Assembly (NCBI RefSeq): GCF_016865485.1
Contig: NZ_AP024452.1
Span: 1,882,501 to 1,946,500 of the forward strand
From: Luteitalea sp. TBR-22
GTDB taxonomy: Bacteria > Acidobacteriota > Vicinamibacteria > Vicinamibacterales > Vicinamibacteraceae
Length of the DNA: 64,000 bases
Direction: 5' to 3'
This document shows positions 1-7,984 of this stretch, piece after piece. A program made the position numbers and the translations under genes. Under the pieces are notes generated by a model. The model was given only the letters and a program-made list of their open reading frames with translations. It ran no database searches and was not told where the DNA came from. Within the stretch, counting starts at the first letter, position 1. Each line of letters begins with the position of its first letter.

Positions 1-1083
1 GGGTTGTTCACGCCGGGCGAACGGGTGCGCCTCCGGATCATCAACGGGTCGGCGATGACGTACTTCGACGTCCGCATCCCGGGGCTGAAGCTCACGGTCG
101 TCGCCGCCGATGGCCTGCCGGTGCGCCCGGTGACGGTGGACGAGTTCCGCATCGCGGTCGCCGAGACGTACGACGTGATCGTCGAGCCGGCGGGGCAGGA
201 GGCGTTCACGATCGTCGCCCAGGCCATGGATCGGACCGGGCAGGCGGTGGGCACGCTCGCGACGCGCGAGGGCCTGCGCGCGCCGGTGCCGCCGCTCGAT
301 CCGCGGCCCGTGTTGTCGATGGACGACATGGGGCACGGGGGGCATGGGGGGCACCCCTCGACTTCGCCCGGGCCAGGTGGAACGCCGAACGCGGCCGCAC
401 AGACGCCGGCCGACCCGCACGCCGGCCACGCGATGCCGCCGGCCGCCGACCCGCACGCCGGCCACGCGATGCCGCCGGCTGCCGATCCGCACGCGAGGCA
501 TGTGATGCCGCAGGGCGGAGGCGGGCACGACATGCACGGCGGCGGCATGGTGTCGCATCCGGCCAACGAGCAGGGCAACCCGCTCGTCGACATGCAGACG
601 ATGGCCCCGACCTCGCGCTTCGACGACCCGGGGATCGGGCTGCGCGACAACGGCCGGCGCGTGCTGACGTACGGCGATCTCGCCAGTCCCTTCGACGACC
701 CCGACGGCCGCGCCCCGTCGCGCACCATCGAACTGCACCTCACCGGGCACATGGAGAAGTTCGCCTGGTCGTTCAACGGGCAGAAGTTCTCCGACGCCGA
801 GCCGATCCGCCTTACCTACGGCGAGCGCGTGCGCATCGTGCTGGTGAACGACACGATGATGACGCACCCCATCCACCTGCACGGCATGTGGAGCGACCTG
901 GAGGACGAGGCCGGCAACTTCAAGGTGCGCAAGCACACGATCGACATGCCGCCGGGCAGCCGGCGGAGCTATCGCGTGACCGCCGATGCCCTCGGGCGCT
1001 GGGCCTACCACTGCCACATGCTCTTCCACATGGAGACGGGCATGATGCGCGAGGTGCACGTCGTGGAAGGGGCGCAGTCGTGA
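1..1083 (+). CDS. copA: CopA-type multicopper oxidase, C-terminal part (5' truncated by window)
   Basis: The reading frame is open from base 1, so only the C-terminal 360 residues are present. The last cupredoxin domain carries the type 1 and trinuclear copper ligands HPIHLHG (about residue 290) and WAYHCHMLFHMETGM (near the C-terminus). This pattern is that of CopA/PcoA periplasmic Cu(I) oxidases involved in copper tolerance. Between domains is a His/Met-rich linker (about residues 108-185) with three tandem copies of a DPHAGHAMPPAA-like unit, probably extra copper-binding sites. The stop codon overlaps the GTG start of copB (GTGA), so the two form an operon. The signal peptide and first domains lie outside the window. 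The family call is firm; the substrate is inferred. Confidence 0.9.
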   Translation, partial: GLFTPGERVRLRIINGSAMTYFDVRIPGLKLTVVAADGLPVRPVTVDEFRIAVAETYDVIVEPAGQEAFTIVAQAMDRTGQAVGTLATREGLRAPVPPLDPRPVLSMDDMGHGGHGGHPSTSPGPGGTPNAAAQTPADPHAGHAMPPAADPHAGHAMPPAADPHARHVMPQGGGGHDMHGGGMVSHPANEQGNPLVDMQTMAPTSRFDDPGIGLRDNGRRVLTYGDLASPFDDPDGRAPSRTIELHLTGHMEKFAWSFNGQKFSDAEPIRLTYGERVRIVLVNDTMMTHPIHLHGMWSDLEDEAGNFKVRKHTIDMPPGSRRSYRVTADALGRWAYHCHMLFHMETGMMREVHVVEGAQS

Positions 1084-2012
1084 GGACGCGCCCAGTCCCC
1101 GTGAGGCGGGCGTCCGCAGTCGGGAGTCGGCGGCTGGTGGCCCTGATCGCCGTGTCGTGGTTGTGGGCCGCGCCGGCCGCGGCGCAGCAGGCCGATCCCC
1201 ACGCGGGGCATCACATGCCGGCGGCACCGACCGCGGCCGCGTCAGGGACGGACCAGGAACGCACGTCGCCGAAGGGGCACCTCGAATCGGCGCCGCCGCC
1301 CGCGAGCGTCATCCTCCCGCCGTGGGTGCCGGAGATCACCGACGAGATGCGTCGCGCCGCAGTCCCCGCGCCGCACGGCCACGAGGCGCACGACCGTCGC
1401 ACGAACGCCTTCGTGCTGTTCGATCGCCTGGAATGGCAGTCGGGCGGGGCCGAAGGCCTGGCGTGGGGCAACCGCGGCTGGGTGGGCGGCGACATCAACC
1501 GCGCCTGGTTCCGCACCGAGGGCGAGGGCGGCGACGATGGGGTCGGCGAGGCCGACGTGGAGCTGCTCTACGGCCGGGCCGTGCACCGCTGGTGGGACGT
1601 CGTCGGCGGCGTGAGGCAGGACATCCGCCCCGACGCGCGCACGTGGCTCGCCGTCGGCGTCCAGGGGCTGGCCCCGTACTTCTTCGAAGTGGAAGCCACC
1701 GCCTACGTGTCCGACGGCGGCCGCACCGCGGCGCGGTTCGAGGTGGAGTACGAGCTGCTGCTCACCAACCGGCTCATCCTGCAGCCTCGCGGCGAGATCA
1801 CGCTGTTCGGCAAGGACGACCCCGAGGCTGGCGTCGGGGCCGGCCTCAGCACCGGCGAGATCGGGATGCGGCTGCGCTACGAGTTCAGGCGGGAGTTCGC
1901 GCCCTACCTCGGCGTGTCGTGGGTGCGCGCCTTCGGCGACACGCGGCAGCTCGATGCCGATGCCCCGGCGGGCGCGCCGCGCCTGGTCCTGGGCGTCAGG
2001 ACCTGGTTCTAG
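1080..2012 (+). CDS. copB: CopB-type outer-membrane copper resistance protein
   Basis: A 310-residue protein that starts at a GTG overlapping the copA stop. An N-terminal signal peptide (LVALIAVSWLWAAPAAAQQ) is followed by a His/Met-rich stretch (DPHAGHHMPAAP) like the CopA linker. The C-terminal 210 residues, from about LEWQSGGAEGLAWGNRGWVG to the terminal VLGVRTWF, have the alternating aromatic pattern of the CopB/PcoB outer-membrane barrel. The last residue is Phe, as expected for a BamA substrate. CopB is thought to bind or pass copper at the outer membrane together with CopA. The start could also be the GTG at 1101, which leaves the signal peptide intact. Confidence 0.88.
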   Translation: MRTRPVPVRRASAVGSRRLVALIAVSWLWAAPAAAQQADPHAGHHMPAAPTAAASGTDQERTSPKGHLESAPPPASVILPPWVPEITDEMRRAAVPAPHGHEAHDRRTNAFVLFDRLEWQSGGAEGLAWGNRGWVGGDINRAWFRTEGEGGDDGVGEADVELLYGRAVHRWWDVVGGVRQDIRPDARTWLAVGVQGLAPYFFEVEATAYVSDGGRTAARFEVEYELLLTNRLILQPRGEITLFGKDDPEAGVGAGLSTGEIGMRLRYEFRREFAPYLGVSWVRAFGDTRQLDADAPAGAPRLVLGVRTWF

Positions 2013-2038
2013 GTCCGACCGGTGCGCATCCAGGGTAG

Positions 2039-2059
2039 GGCGCGGTCTCCGACCGCGCC
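2039..2059. repeat. GC-rich palindrome, copy 1 of a dispersed element
   Basis: A perfect 9-bp inverted repeat, GGCGCGGTC-TCC-GACCGCGCC, sits between the copB stop and the convergent DUF4136 gene. The same 21 bases recur at 7289-7309. It could act as a bidirectional terminator hairpin here, but the other copy sits upstream of a gene, so it is better seen as a REP-like dispersed palindrome. Confidence 0.75.
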
Positions 2060-2066
2060 GCTGCCA

Positions 2067-2654
2067 TCACTTCTTGATCTTCGGGTAGTGCTTCTTGAAC
2101 AGGTCGCCGACCGCCTTCGAGATGGCGGCGTTGCGCTCGGCGTCGCTCCGGCGCAGGTCGATGTTGGCCTGCGCCATGCCGCGCCACACCACCACCTTGT
2201 CCTTCTGCGAGTAGAGGTCGATGACCAGCGAGCCCTTCTCGGCGATGTCGTACGAGGTCGCCAGGCCACTGAACGGCGGCAGGCCCCATTCCATCGTCGG
2301 CGCCATGAACTGGCCCATCTTCTGCGACGCGACGTCGGGCCCGATCAGGATGTAGTAGGTGACCTTGATGTCGGCCGACTCGAGCGGCGCCGGCGTGTAC
2401 TGGCGGGCGCGCAGCTCGCGGTCGATCGAGCTGACGATCGGCGGGTTCCACAGCGTCAGCCAGCGATCCGGGTTCGGATCGGTCACCTGCAGCATCTTCA
2501 ACTCGCCGGTCGGCGTCGTCCACGCGTACGTGAACGGGCCGGCGAACGAGAACCGCTCGTTGACGTTGACCGACAGCTTGACCTTCTGGGCCATGACGAG
2601 CGAACTGGCCACCAGCACGAGCGCCGCCGCCACTACCAACCGCATCCTGCGCAT
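2067..2654 (-). CDS. DUF4136-like exported protein
   Basis: A 195-residue protein with an N-terminal signal peptide (MRRMRLVVAAALVLVASSLV then MAQ). The body has the DUF4136 pattern: a beta-rich core, WxNP (TLWNPPIVSSIDREL), a middle KVTYYILIG strand, and a C-terminal helix DAERNAAISKAVGDLFKKHYP. Family members are small periplasmic proteins or lipoproteins of unknown function; this one has no lipobox Cys. I chose the ATG at 2654 because GGGGAGG lies about 11 nt upstream; an ATG eight codons earlier is possible. It follows the sialidase-like gene on the same strand with a 44-nt gap and may be cotranscribed with it. Confidence 0.75.
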   Translation of the reverse strand: MRRMRLVVAAALVLVASSLVMAQKVKLSVNVNERFSFAGPFTYAWTTPTGELKMLQVTDPNPDRWLTLWNPPIVSSIDRELRARQYTPAPLESADIKVTYYILIGPDVASQKMGQFMAPTMEWGLPPFSGLATSYDIAEKGSLVIDLYSQKDKVVVWRGMAQANIDLRRSDAERNAAISKAVGDLFKKHYPKIKK

Positions 2655-2698
2655 TGTCAGCACATCCTCCCCGAGCATTTGAACACGGATGAACCGAT

Positions 2699-3730
2699 TC
2701 ACCGGGGAACGACCCTGGTAACCACCGCCCCGGCCTGCTCGAAGGCAACGAGCGTGTGGGCCGGGAAGGCAGCGACCACCGGGTGCGCGCCAGGGCCGAG
2801 TCCCTCTGCCGACGTGCCGCGCTGCAGCACCACCCTGCCGTTGGCCGCGATGAAGGCCACGTCGGGCCCGGCGTCGGCGCGGGCGCCCACTGCCGGGTCC
2901 TTGCCCACGCCGAGCGCCTGCTCCGGCGCCGCGACACTGGTCAGGTAGACGCGATCCTCGCGTCTCCACGTGCTGACCCGGCCTCCCGGTCCATCGGCGA
3001 GGCCGCCGCCATCCATCGGGCAGGCATCGAGGTGCCACGTGCCGGTGCCCTGCTTGACGGGCTCGGCGAAGGTCCGGCCGTCCGGGGACGTGGTGACGTA
3101 CATGTCGCGATTGCCGGCGATGTGATTGCGGAACAACACGTCGAAGCCCGTCGCGCTGCCTGCCACCGACGGATGGCAGCACTGGCAGATGGTGGTGTCG
3201 GGCGAGGCGTACACGAGCGTGTCGGACCGCCACGTGCGGCCCTGATCGTCCGACACGGCCCCGTACAGCCGCGTGCCCTTCTCGCGCAGGTCCAGCCAGG
3301 TGACCAGCACGGTGCCATCGGGACGCGCGGCCATGCCGTGCAGGCCCTCGCGCGCCGCGCCGGGCACGTCGTTGATCACCTCGGGGCCCGACCACGTGCG
3401 ACCGTGGTCGGTGGAGCGGAACGCCAGCACGTCGCCGTCCTTGCCGCCGCCCTGCGCGCCTGCGATCAGCGTGACGATGATGGCGTCGGCGGCGAGGGTC
3501 ACGCGCGGGCCGCGGTGGCGACCGGCAGACATGTGGCCCGCCACCTCGATCGCCGTCGCCTCGGCGAACGTGCGTCCCGCGTCGGTGGAGCGAAGGACGC
3601 CGACCCGCGTGCCGCGCGCCACGACGAGCACGACCTCGTCGCCGCGGGTCGCCAGTTGGGGTTGCGTGCCGGGAACGGGCGCGGGAGCCGGGAGCAGCAG
3701 CGTGAGCAGCGCGAGCAGGGACGTGAGCAC
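2699..3730 (-). CDS. sialidase-like BNR-repeat exported protein
   Basis: A 343-residue protein beginning at GTG with a hydrophobic signal peptide (MLTSLLALLTLLLPAPAPV). It contains four Asp-box (BNR) motifs, STDAGRTF, STDHGRTW, SDDQGRTW and SPDGRTF, as in six-bladed sialidase propellers. Catalytic sialidase residues are not evident, so enzymatic activity is uncertain. A Cys cluster, ICQCCHP around residue 185, and a later LDACPMDGGG motif are unusual and could bind a metal or form disulfides. It sits between copper genes (copAB) and the SCO chaperone, on the same strand as SCO, so a role linked to copper or cytochrome biogenesis is conceivable but unproven. Confidence 0.7.
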   Translation of the reverse strand: MLTSLLALLTLLLPAPAPVPGTQPQLATRGDEVVLVVARGTRVGVLRSTDAGRTFAEATAIEVAGHMSAGRHRGPRVTLAADAIIVTLIAGAQGGGKDGDVLAFRSTDHGRTWSGPEVINDVPGAAREGLHGMAARPDGTVLVTWLDLREKGTRLYGAVSDDQGRTWRSDTLVYASPDTTICQCCHPSVAGSATGFDVLFRNHIAGNRDMYVTTSPDGRTFAEPVKQGTGTWHLDACPMDGGGLADGPGGRVSTWRREDRVYLTSVAAPEQALGVGKDPAVGARADAGPDVAFIAANGRVVLQRGTSAEGLGPGAHPVVAAFPAHTLVAFEQAGAVVTRVVPR

Positions 3731-3768
3731 AGATGCATGGTAGCCCCATCCATGCCCCCATCAGTTAG

Positions 3769-3838
3769 CCGTCGACCTTGAGGTCGACGGTCAGCGATGT
3801 GCGGCAGGATGCCTGAGCGTCGACGTGAACGTCGACGC
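3769..3838. repeat. two adjacent GTCGAC-type hairpins
   Basis: Two perfect 9-bp-stem palindromes lie between the SCO and sialidase-like genes: CCGTCGACC-TTGA-GGTCGACGG at 3769-3790 and GCGTCGACG-TGAA-CGTCGACGC at 3817-3838. They share the GTCGAC core and tetraloop size. They may terminate the SCO transcript or belong to the same family of dispersed palindromes as the GCGTCGGCC hairpin at 17145. No T-run follows. Confidence 0.7.
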
Positions 3839-3863
3839 CCACGAACAGGGTCATGGAGGCGGC

Positions 3864-4718
3864 TTACCGCTGCAGGGCCGTCAGGACCTCATCGGGCTCC
3901 CAACCGTTGCCGCGCCAGATCTCGCTCACCCGCCCGTCGGGCCCGACCAGCGCGGTGGCGAGCGTGTGGTCGAGGAGCACGCCGTTGGTCTCGACGTGCA
4001 CGGCGAAGGCGCGCATCAGCACCTTGACCTGCTCGGGCGCGCCCGTCACGAATCGCCACCGGGCAGGATCGGCCTGCATGGCGCTGGCGTATGCCTGCAG
4101 CACCGTGGGCGTGTCGAAGGCGGGATCGAGGCTGACCGCGACCAGGCGGACGTCGGCCAGCGCTGGGTCGGCGGCGATCGCCCGTTGCAGGAACTGGAAG
4201 CGCTTGACCATGAGCGGACAGAAGTTGGGCTGGGGGCAGCGCGTGAAGATGAAGGTGACCGCCGTCCGGTGGCCCGTCCACGCGTCGGCGCCGAACGGGG
4301 CGCCCGCCTGATCCACCAGCGCCGCGGCGGGCACGGCATCGCCCTCGCGCAGGCGGCCGACCGTCGAGGTGCCGGCCCGTGCGGCGCTCGCGACCGCCTC
4401 GTCGCGTCCGACGACGGTCACGTCTCGCGCGATCAACGCGGCGTCGTCGACCAGCAGGGTGAACGTCACGCGGTCGCCGGGGCGGACGGCCGGCGCGCCG
4501 GGTGCCAACCGGAACGGCATCGTCATCGCGGGCATGTAGCCGACGATGTCCTCGTGCGCGACGGTCATGGTGCCGTCGCCACGCGCGAGCGTCACCACGC
4601 CGCGCACCGGGTAGCCGGGGCCCGCCGAGGCCACCGCGCGTCCCTGGCGCGTCCGCGCCACCACCACGGTCACGGTCATCAGCACGAGGAGCAGCACGAG
4701 CAGGCGTCGCGTCGTCAT
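3864..4718 (-). CDS. CusF-like plus SCO1/SenC copper chaperone
   Basis: A 284-residue membrane-anchored or exported protein with an N-terminal hydrophobic segment (LLVLLLVLMTVTVVVA). Residues about 35-85 form a CusF/CopC-like copper-binding segment (YPVRGVVTL through GYMPAMTMPF, with a Met-rich MPAMTM). The rest is a SCO1/SenC thioredoxin fold with the metal motif CPQPNFC and a distal His in VLLDHTLA. SCO proteins deliver copper to CuA centres, and the neighbouring NosZ has a CuA site, so it probably serves NosZ. I chose the inner ATG at 4718: the upstream ATG (4766) would place a palindromic operator inside the gene. The operator centre is 41.5 nt from this ATG, suggesting a near-leaderless transcript. 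Confidence 0.88.
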   Translation of the reverse strand: MTTRRLLVLLLVLMTVTVVVARTRQGRAVASAGPGYPVRGVVTLARGDGTMTVAHEDIVGYMPAMTMPFRLAPGAPAVRPGDRVTFTLLVDDAALIARDVTVVGRDEAVASAARAGTSTVGRLREGDAVPAAALVDQAGAPFGADAWTGHRTAVTFIFTRCPQPNFCPLMVKRFQFLQRAIAADPALADVRLVAVSLDPAFDTPTVLQAYASAMQADPARWRFVTGAPEQVKVLMRAFAVHVETNGVLLDHTLATALVGPDGRVSEIWRGNGWEPDEVLTALQR

Positions 4719-4750
4719 GCGGCAAGTGTGCGCGCGAGGGGGCCGTCGAT

Positions 4751-4768
4751 CTTTGCGCTCGCGCAAAG
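4751..4768. promoter_or_regulatory. CRP/FNR-type operator between SCO and azurin-nosZ
   Basis: A perfect inverted repeat CTTTGCG-CTCG-CGCAAAG with FNR-box geometry (5-bp half-sites TTGCG/CGCAA, 4-bp spacer). The centre at 4759.5 is 41.5 bp upstream of base 4801, just before the azurin ribosome site, and also 41.5 bp from the SCO ATG on the other strand. This is the class II activator position in both directions. Weak -10 candidates are GAGACT at 4790-4795 (plus) and CACACT at 4730-4725 (minus). The same box precedes the RIC gene at 16385. Binding by the local CRP/FNR protein is inferred. Confidence 0.7.
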
Positions 4769-4815
4769 ACGCGGGGCTGGCCCCCGGCGGAGACTGCGGG
4801 ACAGGAAGGAACCCA

Positions 4816-5331
4816 ATGACCCGCTACTTCGCCCTCATCGTCCTGCTCCTGGCCGCCCTCGGGGTCGGCTGTACCTCATCTCCCGAGTCGCCAGCCGCCC
4901 CGGCTGCCGGCGCTCCTGCCGCTGCCGCGGCGCCCGTCGTCCACGACGGCCGTGCCATCGAGATCACCGGCACCGACACCATGAAGTTCAGCGTCACCGA
5001 GATCACTGCCAAGCCCGGCGAGAAGCTGAGCGTCACGCTGGTGAACATCGGGACGACCCCGAAATTCTCGATGGGGCACAACTGGGTGCTCTTGGCCAGC
5101 GGCGTCGACGTGATGAAGTTCCTGCTGACCGCCGCCGAGGCCACCACCACCGACTACGTACCGCGCGCCACCGCCGCCGACCAGATCCTCGCGGCGACCA
5201 AGCTGCTCGGGCCGAAGGAACGCGACACGGTCACGTTCACGGCCCCCTCCACCCCCGGCCGCTACGACTTCCTCTGTTCCTTCCCCGGGCACTACCAGGT
5301 CGGCATGCGCGGCGTGCTGATCGTGCAGTAG
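4816..5331 (+). CDS. azurin-like cupredoxin (probable lipoprotein electron carrier)
   Basis: A 171-residue protein with a signal peptide ending in a loose lipobox (LLLAALGVGC) and an Ala/Pro-rich linker to about residue 38. The remainder is an azurin fold with copper ligands visible: His in FSMGHNWV, then Cys, His and Met in FLCSFPGHYQVGM. Azurins carry electrons in the periplasm; being directly upstream of nosZ (32-nt gap), this one probably feeds electrons to N2O reduction. The ATG at 4816 is preceded by AGGAAGGA at an ideal distance. Transcription likely starts near 4801 under the palindrome at 4751-4768. Confidence 0.9.
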   Translation: MTRYFALIVLLLAALGVGCTSSPESPAAPAAGAPAAAAAPVVHDGRAIEITGTDTMKFSVTEITAKPGEKLSVTLVNIGTTPKFSMGHNWVLLASGVDVMKFLLTAAEATTTDYVPRATAADQILAATKLLGPKERDTVTFTAPSTPGRYDFLCSFPGHYQVGMRGVLIVQ

Positions 5332-5363
5332 CCCATCTCCGCCCACCCCAAGGACCCCTGACC

Positions 5364-7232
5364 ATGTCTACACGCCATCACCTCGTCGCTGGCAGCGCCC
5401 TTGCCCTCGCGCTCGCCGCCACCGCCGGCTGCAACCCTCCCGGCAGCAGCAAGGCCACCCAGGGCGATGCCTCCGTCGCCTCCCAGTCCTACGTCGCGCC
5501 AGGCGCGAAGGACGAGTACTACCTGTTCTACTCGGGCGGCCACTCCGGGCAGGTGTACGTCGCCGGCCTGCCGTCGATGCGGCACATCTCGACGATCCCG
5601 GTATTTGCGCCCTATCCGGCCACCGGCTACGGCTTCGACGAGGAGTCGAAGGCGATGATGGGCAGGTTCACCTGGGGCGACGTCCATCACCCCGGGCTGT
5701 CGCAGACCGGCGGCAAATACGACGGGCGCTGGCTGTTCGTCAACGACAACGCCAACAACCGCATCGCCCGCGTCGACCTGCGCGACTTCAAGACCAGGCA
5801 GATCCTCGGGCCGATTCCCAATTCGAGTGGGAACCACGGTTCCTCGTTCGTGACCGAGAACAGCGAGTACGTGCTCGTCGCGACCCGCTTCTCGGTGCCG
5901 CTGCCCAAGGGCCGCTACGCCGACCCGGCCAACTACCAGACCGAGTTCAACGGCATGGTGAGCGGCATCAGGGTCGACCCGAAGACCGGCGAGATGTCGG
6001 TGGGCTGGCAGGTGCTGACGCCGCCCTTCAACTGGGACCTCGGCTCGACGGGCAAGGGGCCGAGCTCGGGCTGGGCGTTCTGGACCTCCTACAACTCGGA
6101 GATGGCCCACGAGACGCTCGAGGCGACATCCACCCAGGGCGAGCGTGACTACGCGGCCATCGTCAACTGGCGCGCTGCCGAGCAGGCGGTCAAGGACGGC
6201 AAGGCGACGATGATGGACGGCGTGCCGGTGATCGACCCGGCCAAGGTGCCTGGCGTCCTGTACTTCCTCGCGGTGCCGAAGTCGCCGCATGGCATCGACA
6301 CCGACCCGTCGGGCCGCTGGATCGCCGCCTCCGGCAAGCTGCAGCCGGTCACCAGCGTCTTCGACTTCGAGAAGATCCAGAAGGCCATTGCCTCGAAGAC
6401 CTTCGAGGGCGAGGTGCGCGGCATTCCGGTGATCAAGCACGACGCGGTGATCGAGGGCGAGGTGCCGGTGGGCCTCGGCCCCCTGCACACCCAGTACGAC
6501 GGCAAGGGCAATGCGTACACGTCGCTGTACGTCGAGTCGGCGGTCGCCAAGTGGAGCCTGCCGCCCTGGAACGACGCGCAGAAGAAGGACCTCAACAGCA
6601 TCGTCCTCGACAAGATCCCGGTGCAGTTCAACATCGGCCACCTGGTCATCGGCGGCAGCGACACCAAGGAGCCGTACGGCAAGTACCTCGTCGCCATGAA
6701 CAAGCTCTCGAAGGGGCGGCACGTGTCGGTGGGGCCGTCGCAGCCCGAGAGCAGCCAGCTGATCGACATCAGCGGCAAGAAGATGCAGATGCTGTACGAG
6801 GCCTACACCGAGCCCGAGCCGCACTTCGCGCAGATCCTCAAGGCCGACGCCATCGCGCCCATCGAGGTGTATCCAAAGGCCGAGAACACCAACCCGAACG
6901 CCGTGTGGGACGCGTCGCAGGCCGGCATCACGCGCAGCGGCAACAAGGTCGAAGTCAAGATGGTGGCGATTCGCAGCCGCTTCATCCCCGACAAGATCGA
7001 GGTCAAGGCGGGTGACGAGGTGACCATCCACGTCACCAACGTCGAGCAGACCACCGACATGATCCACGGCCTCGGGATCATCGAGCACGACATGAACGTG
7101 GTGATCGACCCGGGCGAGACCAAGACGGCGAAGTTCGTCGCCGGCAAGCCTGGCGTGTACGCCTTCTATTGCACCAACTTCTGCTCGGCGCTGCATCAGG
7201 AGATGCAGGGGTACCTGGCAGTGAAACCGTAA
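5364..7232 (+). CDS. nosZ: nitrous oxide reductase, clade II (Sec-type)
   Basis: A 622-residue enzyme that reduces N2O to N2 in the periplasm. The N-terminal propeller carries CuZ-cluster histidines in GDVHHPGLS, KSPHGIDTDP, GPLHTQYDGKGNAYTSL and FNIGHLVI. The C-terminal cupredoxin domain has the CuA motif YCTNFCSALHQEMQGYL, plus the upstream CuA His in DMIHGLGI. The signal peptide has no twin-arginine motif (MSTRHHLVAGSALALALAAT), typical of clade II, and is followed by a Cys that might be lipidated (ATAGC, an imperfect lipobox). The organisation nosZ-membrane protein-nosD-F-Y also fits clade II. No nosR or nosL is seen. AAGGA lies upstream of the ATG. Confidence 0.96.
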   Translation: MSTRHHLVAGSALALALAATAGCNPPGSSKATQGDASVASQSYVAPGAKDEYYLFYSGGHSGQVYVAGLPSMRHISTIPVFAPYPATGYGFDEESKAMMGRFTWGDVHHPGLSQTGGKYDGRWLFVNDNANNRIARVDLRDFKTRQILGPIPNSSGNHGSSFVTENSEYVLVATRFSVPLPKGRYADPANYQTEFNGMVSGIRVDPKTGEMSVGWQVLTPPFNWDLGSTGKGPSSGWAFWTSYNSEMAHETLEATSTQGERDYAAIVNWRAAEQAVKDGKATMMDGVPVIDPAKVPGVLYFLAVPKSPHGIDTDPSGRWIAASGKLQPVTSVFDFEKIQKAIASKTFEGEVRGIPVIKHDAVIEGEVPVGLGPLHTQYDGKGNAYTSLYVESAVAKWSLPPWNDAQKKDLNSIVLDKIPVQFNIGHLVIGGSDTKEPYGKYLVAMNKLSKGRHVSVGPSQPESSQLIDISGKKMQMLYEAYTEPEPHFAQILKADAIAPIEVYPKAENTNPNAVWDASQAGITRSGNKVEVKMVAIRSRFIPDKIEVKAGDEVTIHVTNVEQTTDMIHGLGIIEHDMNVVIDPGETKTAKFVAGKPGVYAFYCTNFCSALHQEMQGYLAVKP

Positions 7233-7237
7233 CCAAC

Positions 7238-7309
7238 GGCTCGAGGCTCAGGGCTCACCGCTCAGAGAGCCGGGTCGCAGACGGGGAGGGCGCGGTCTCC
7301 GACCGCGCC
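7238..7309. repeat. dispersed repeats between nosZ and the next nos gene
   Basis: Two repeat types lie in the 122-bp gap. At 7238-7270 is a short CTCAGGGCTC-type direct repeat also found at 16300-16370 and 22022-22089. At 7289-7309 is the 21-bp palindrome GGCGCGGTC-TCC-GACCGCGCC, identical to that at 2039-2059. They may attenuate or process the nos transcript, lowering downstream expression relative to nosZ; this is inference. Confidence 0.65.
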
Positions 7310-7354
7310 GCCACCCGCACCCAACTCACCGCCCCTGCACGCGGAGTACGCACC

Positions 7355-7984
7355 ATGAACGCCCGCATCGTCAGCATGAATCGCCTCCTCGATCGTCCCC
7401 TCAGCATGCCCGGGCGGTTGCTGCTGCTGGTCGGGGTCGTGCTCCTGGTCGTCGGCGCGACGCTGCCGCTGTGGCGCATCTCGCTGGTCGCCCCGCAGTA
7501 CGAGGAAGGCCTGACCCTCGACATGTACACCTACCGGATCGCGGCCGGCAACAACGGACAGGACCTGGCCGAGATCAACACGCTGAACCACTACATCGGC
7601 ATGAAGCCGATTGCCGAGGCCGACTTCCTCGAGATGAAGGTGCTGCCGTTCGCCATCGGCGTGTTCGCGCTGTTCGGCCTGCGCGCCGTGGTGGTGGGGC
7701 GCGTGATGAGCCTGGTGGACCTCGGCGTGTCGTTCTTGTACTTCGGCGCCTTCTCGCTGGGCAGCTTCGCGTATCGCCTGTACAGCTACGGCCACCAGCT
7801 CAGTCCGCACGCGCCGATGAAGATCACGCCGTTCATGCCGGTGGTGATCGGGTCGCAGCAGATTGCCAACTTCGTGCAGACCAGCCTGCCGCTGGCCGGC
7901 ACGTTCTGCATGGGCGCGTTCCTCGTGCTGGTGTGCGCGGCCTTGTGGCACTCGGTGCGCGGGGCCGGGCGCGAGGTGGCGTGA
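7355..7984 (+). CDS. nos-cluster integral membrane protein (NosB-like position)
   Basis: A 209-residue membrane protein with about four hydrophobic segments: near residues 18-40 (LLLLVGVVLLVVGATLPL), 95-115, 120-145 and 180-205. A soluble loop (about 42-95) lies between the first two segments. It occupies the place between nosZ and nosD where clade II nos operons carry the membrane protein NosB, which is needed for N2O respiration in Wolinella. I assign it by position and topology, not by a recognised motif. GCGGAG precedes the ATG, and the stop overlaps the nosD start, so translation is coupled. Confidence 0.65.
   Translation: MNARIVSMNRLLDRPLSMPGRLLLLVGVVLLVVGATLPLWRISLVAPQYEEGLTLDMYTYRIAAGNNGQDLAEINTLNHYIGMKPIAEADFLEMKVLPFAIGVFALFGLRAVVVGRVMSLVDLGVSFLYFGAFSLGSFAYRLYSYGHQLSPHAPMKITPFMPVVIGSQQIANFVQTSLPLAGTFCMGAFLVLVCAALWHSVRGAGREVA

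Noticed and set aside
40-560. His-rich DPHAGH repeats as a separate small gene or repeat element
   Set aside because: They are in frame within the multicopper oxidase and match known metal-binding linkers.
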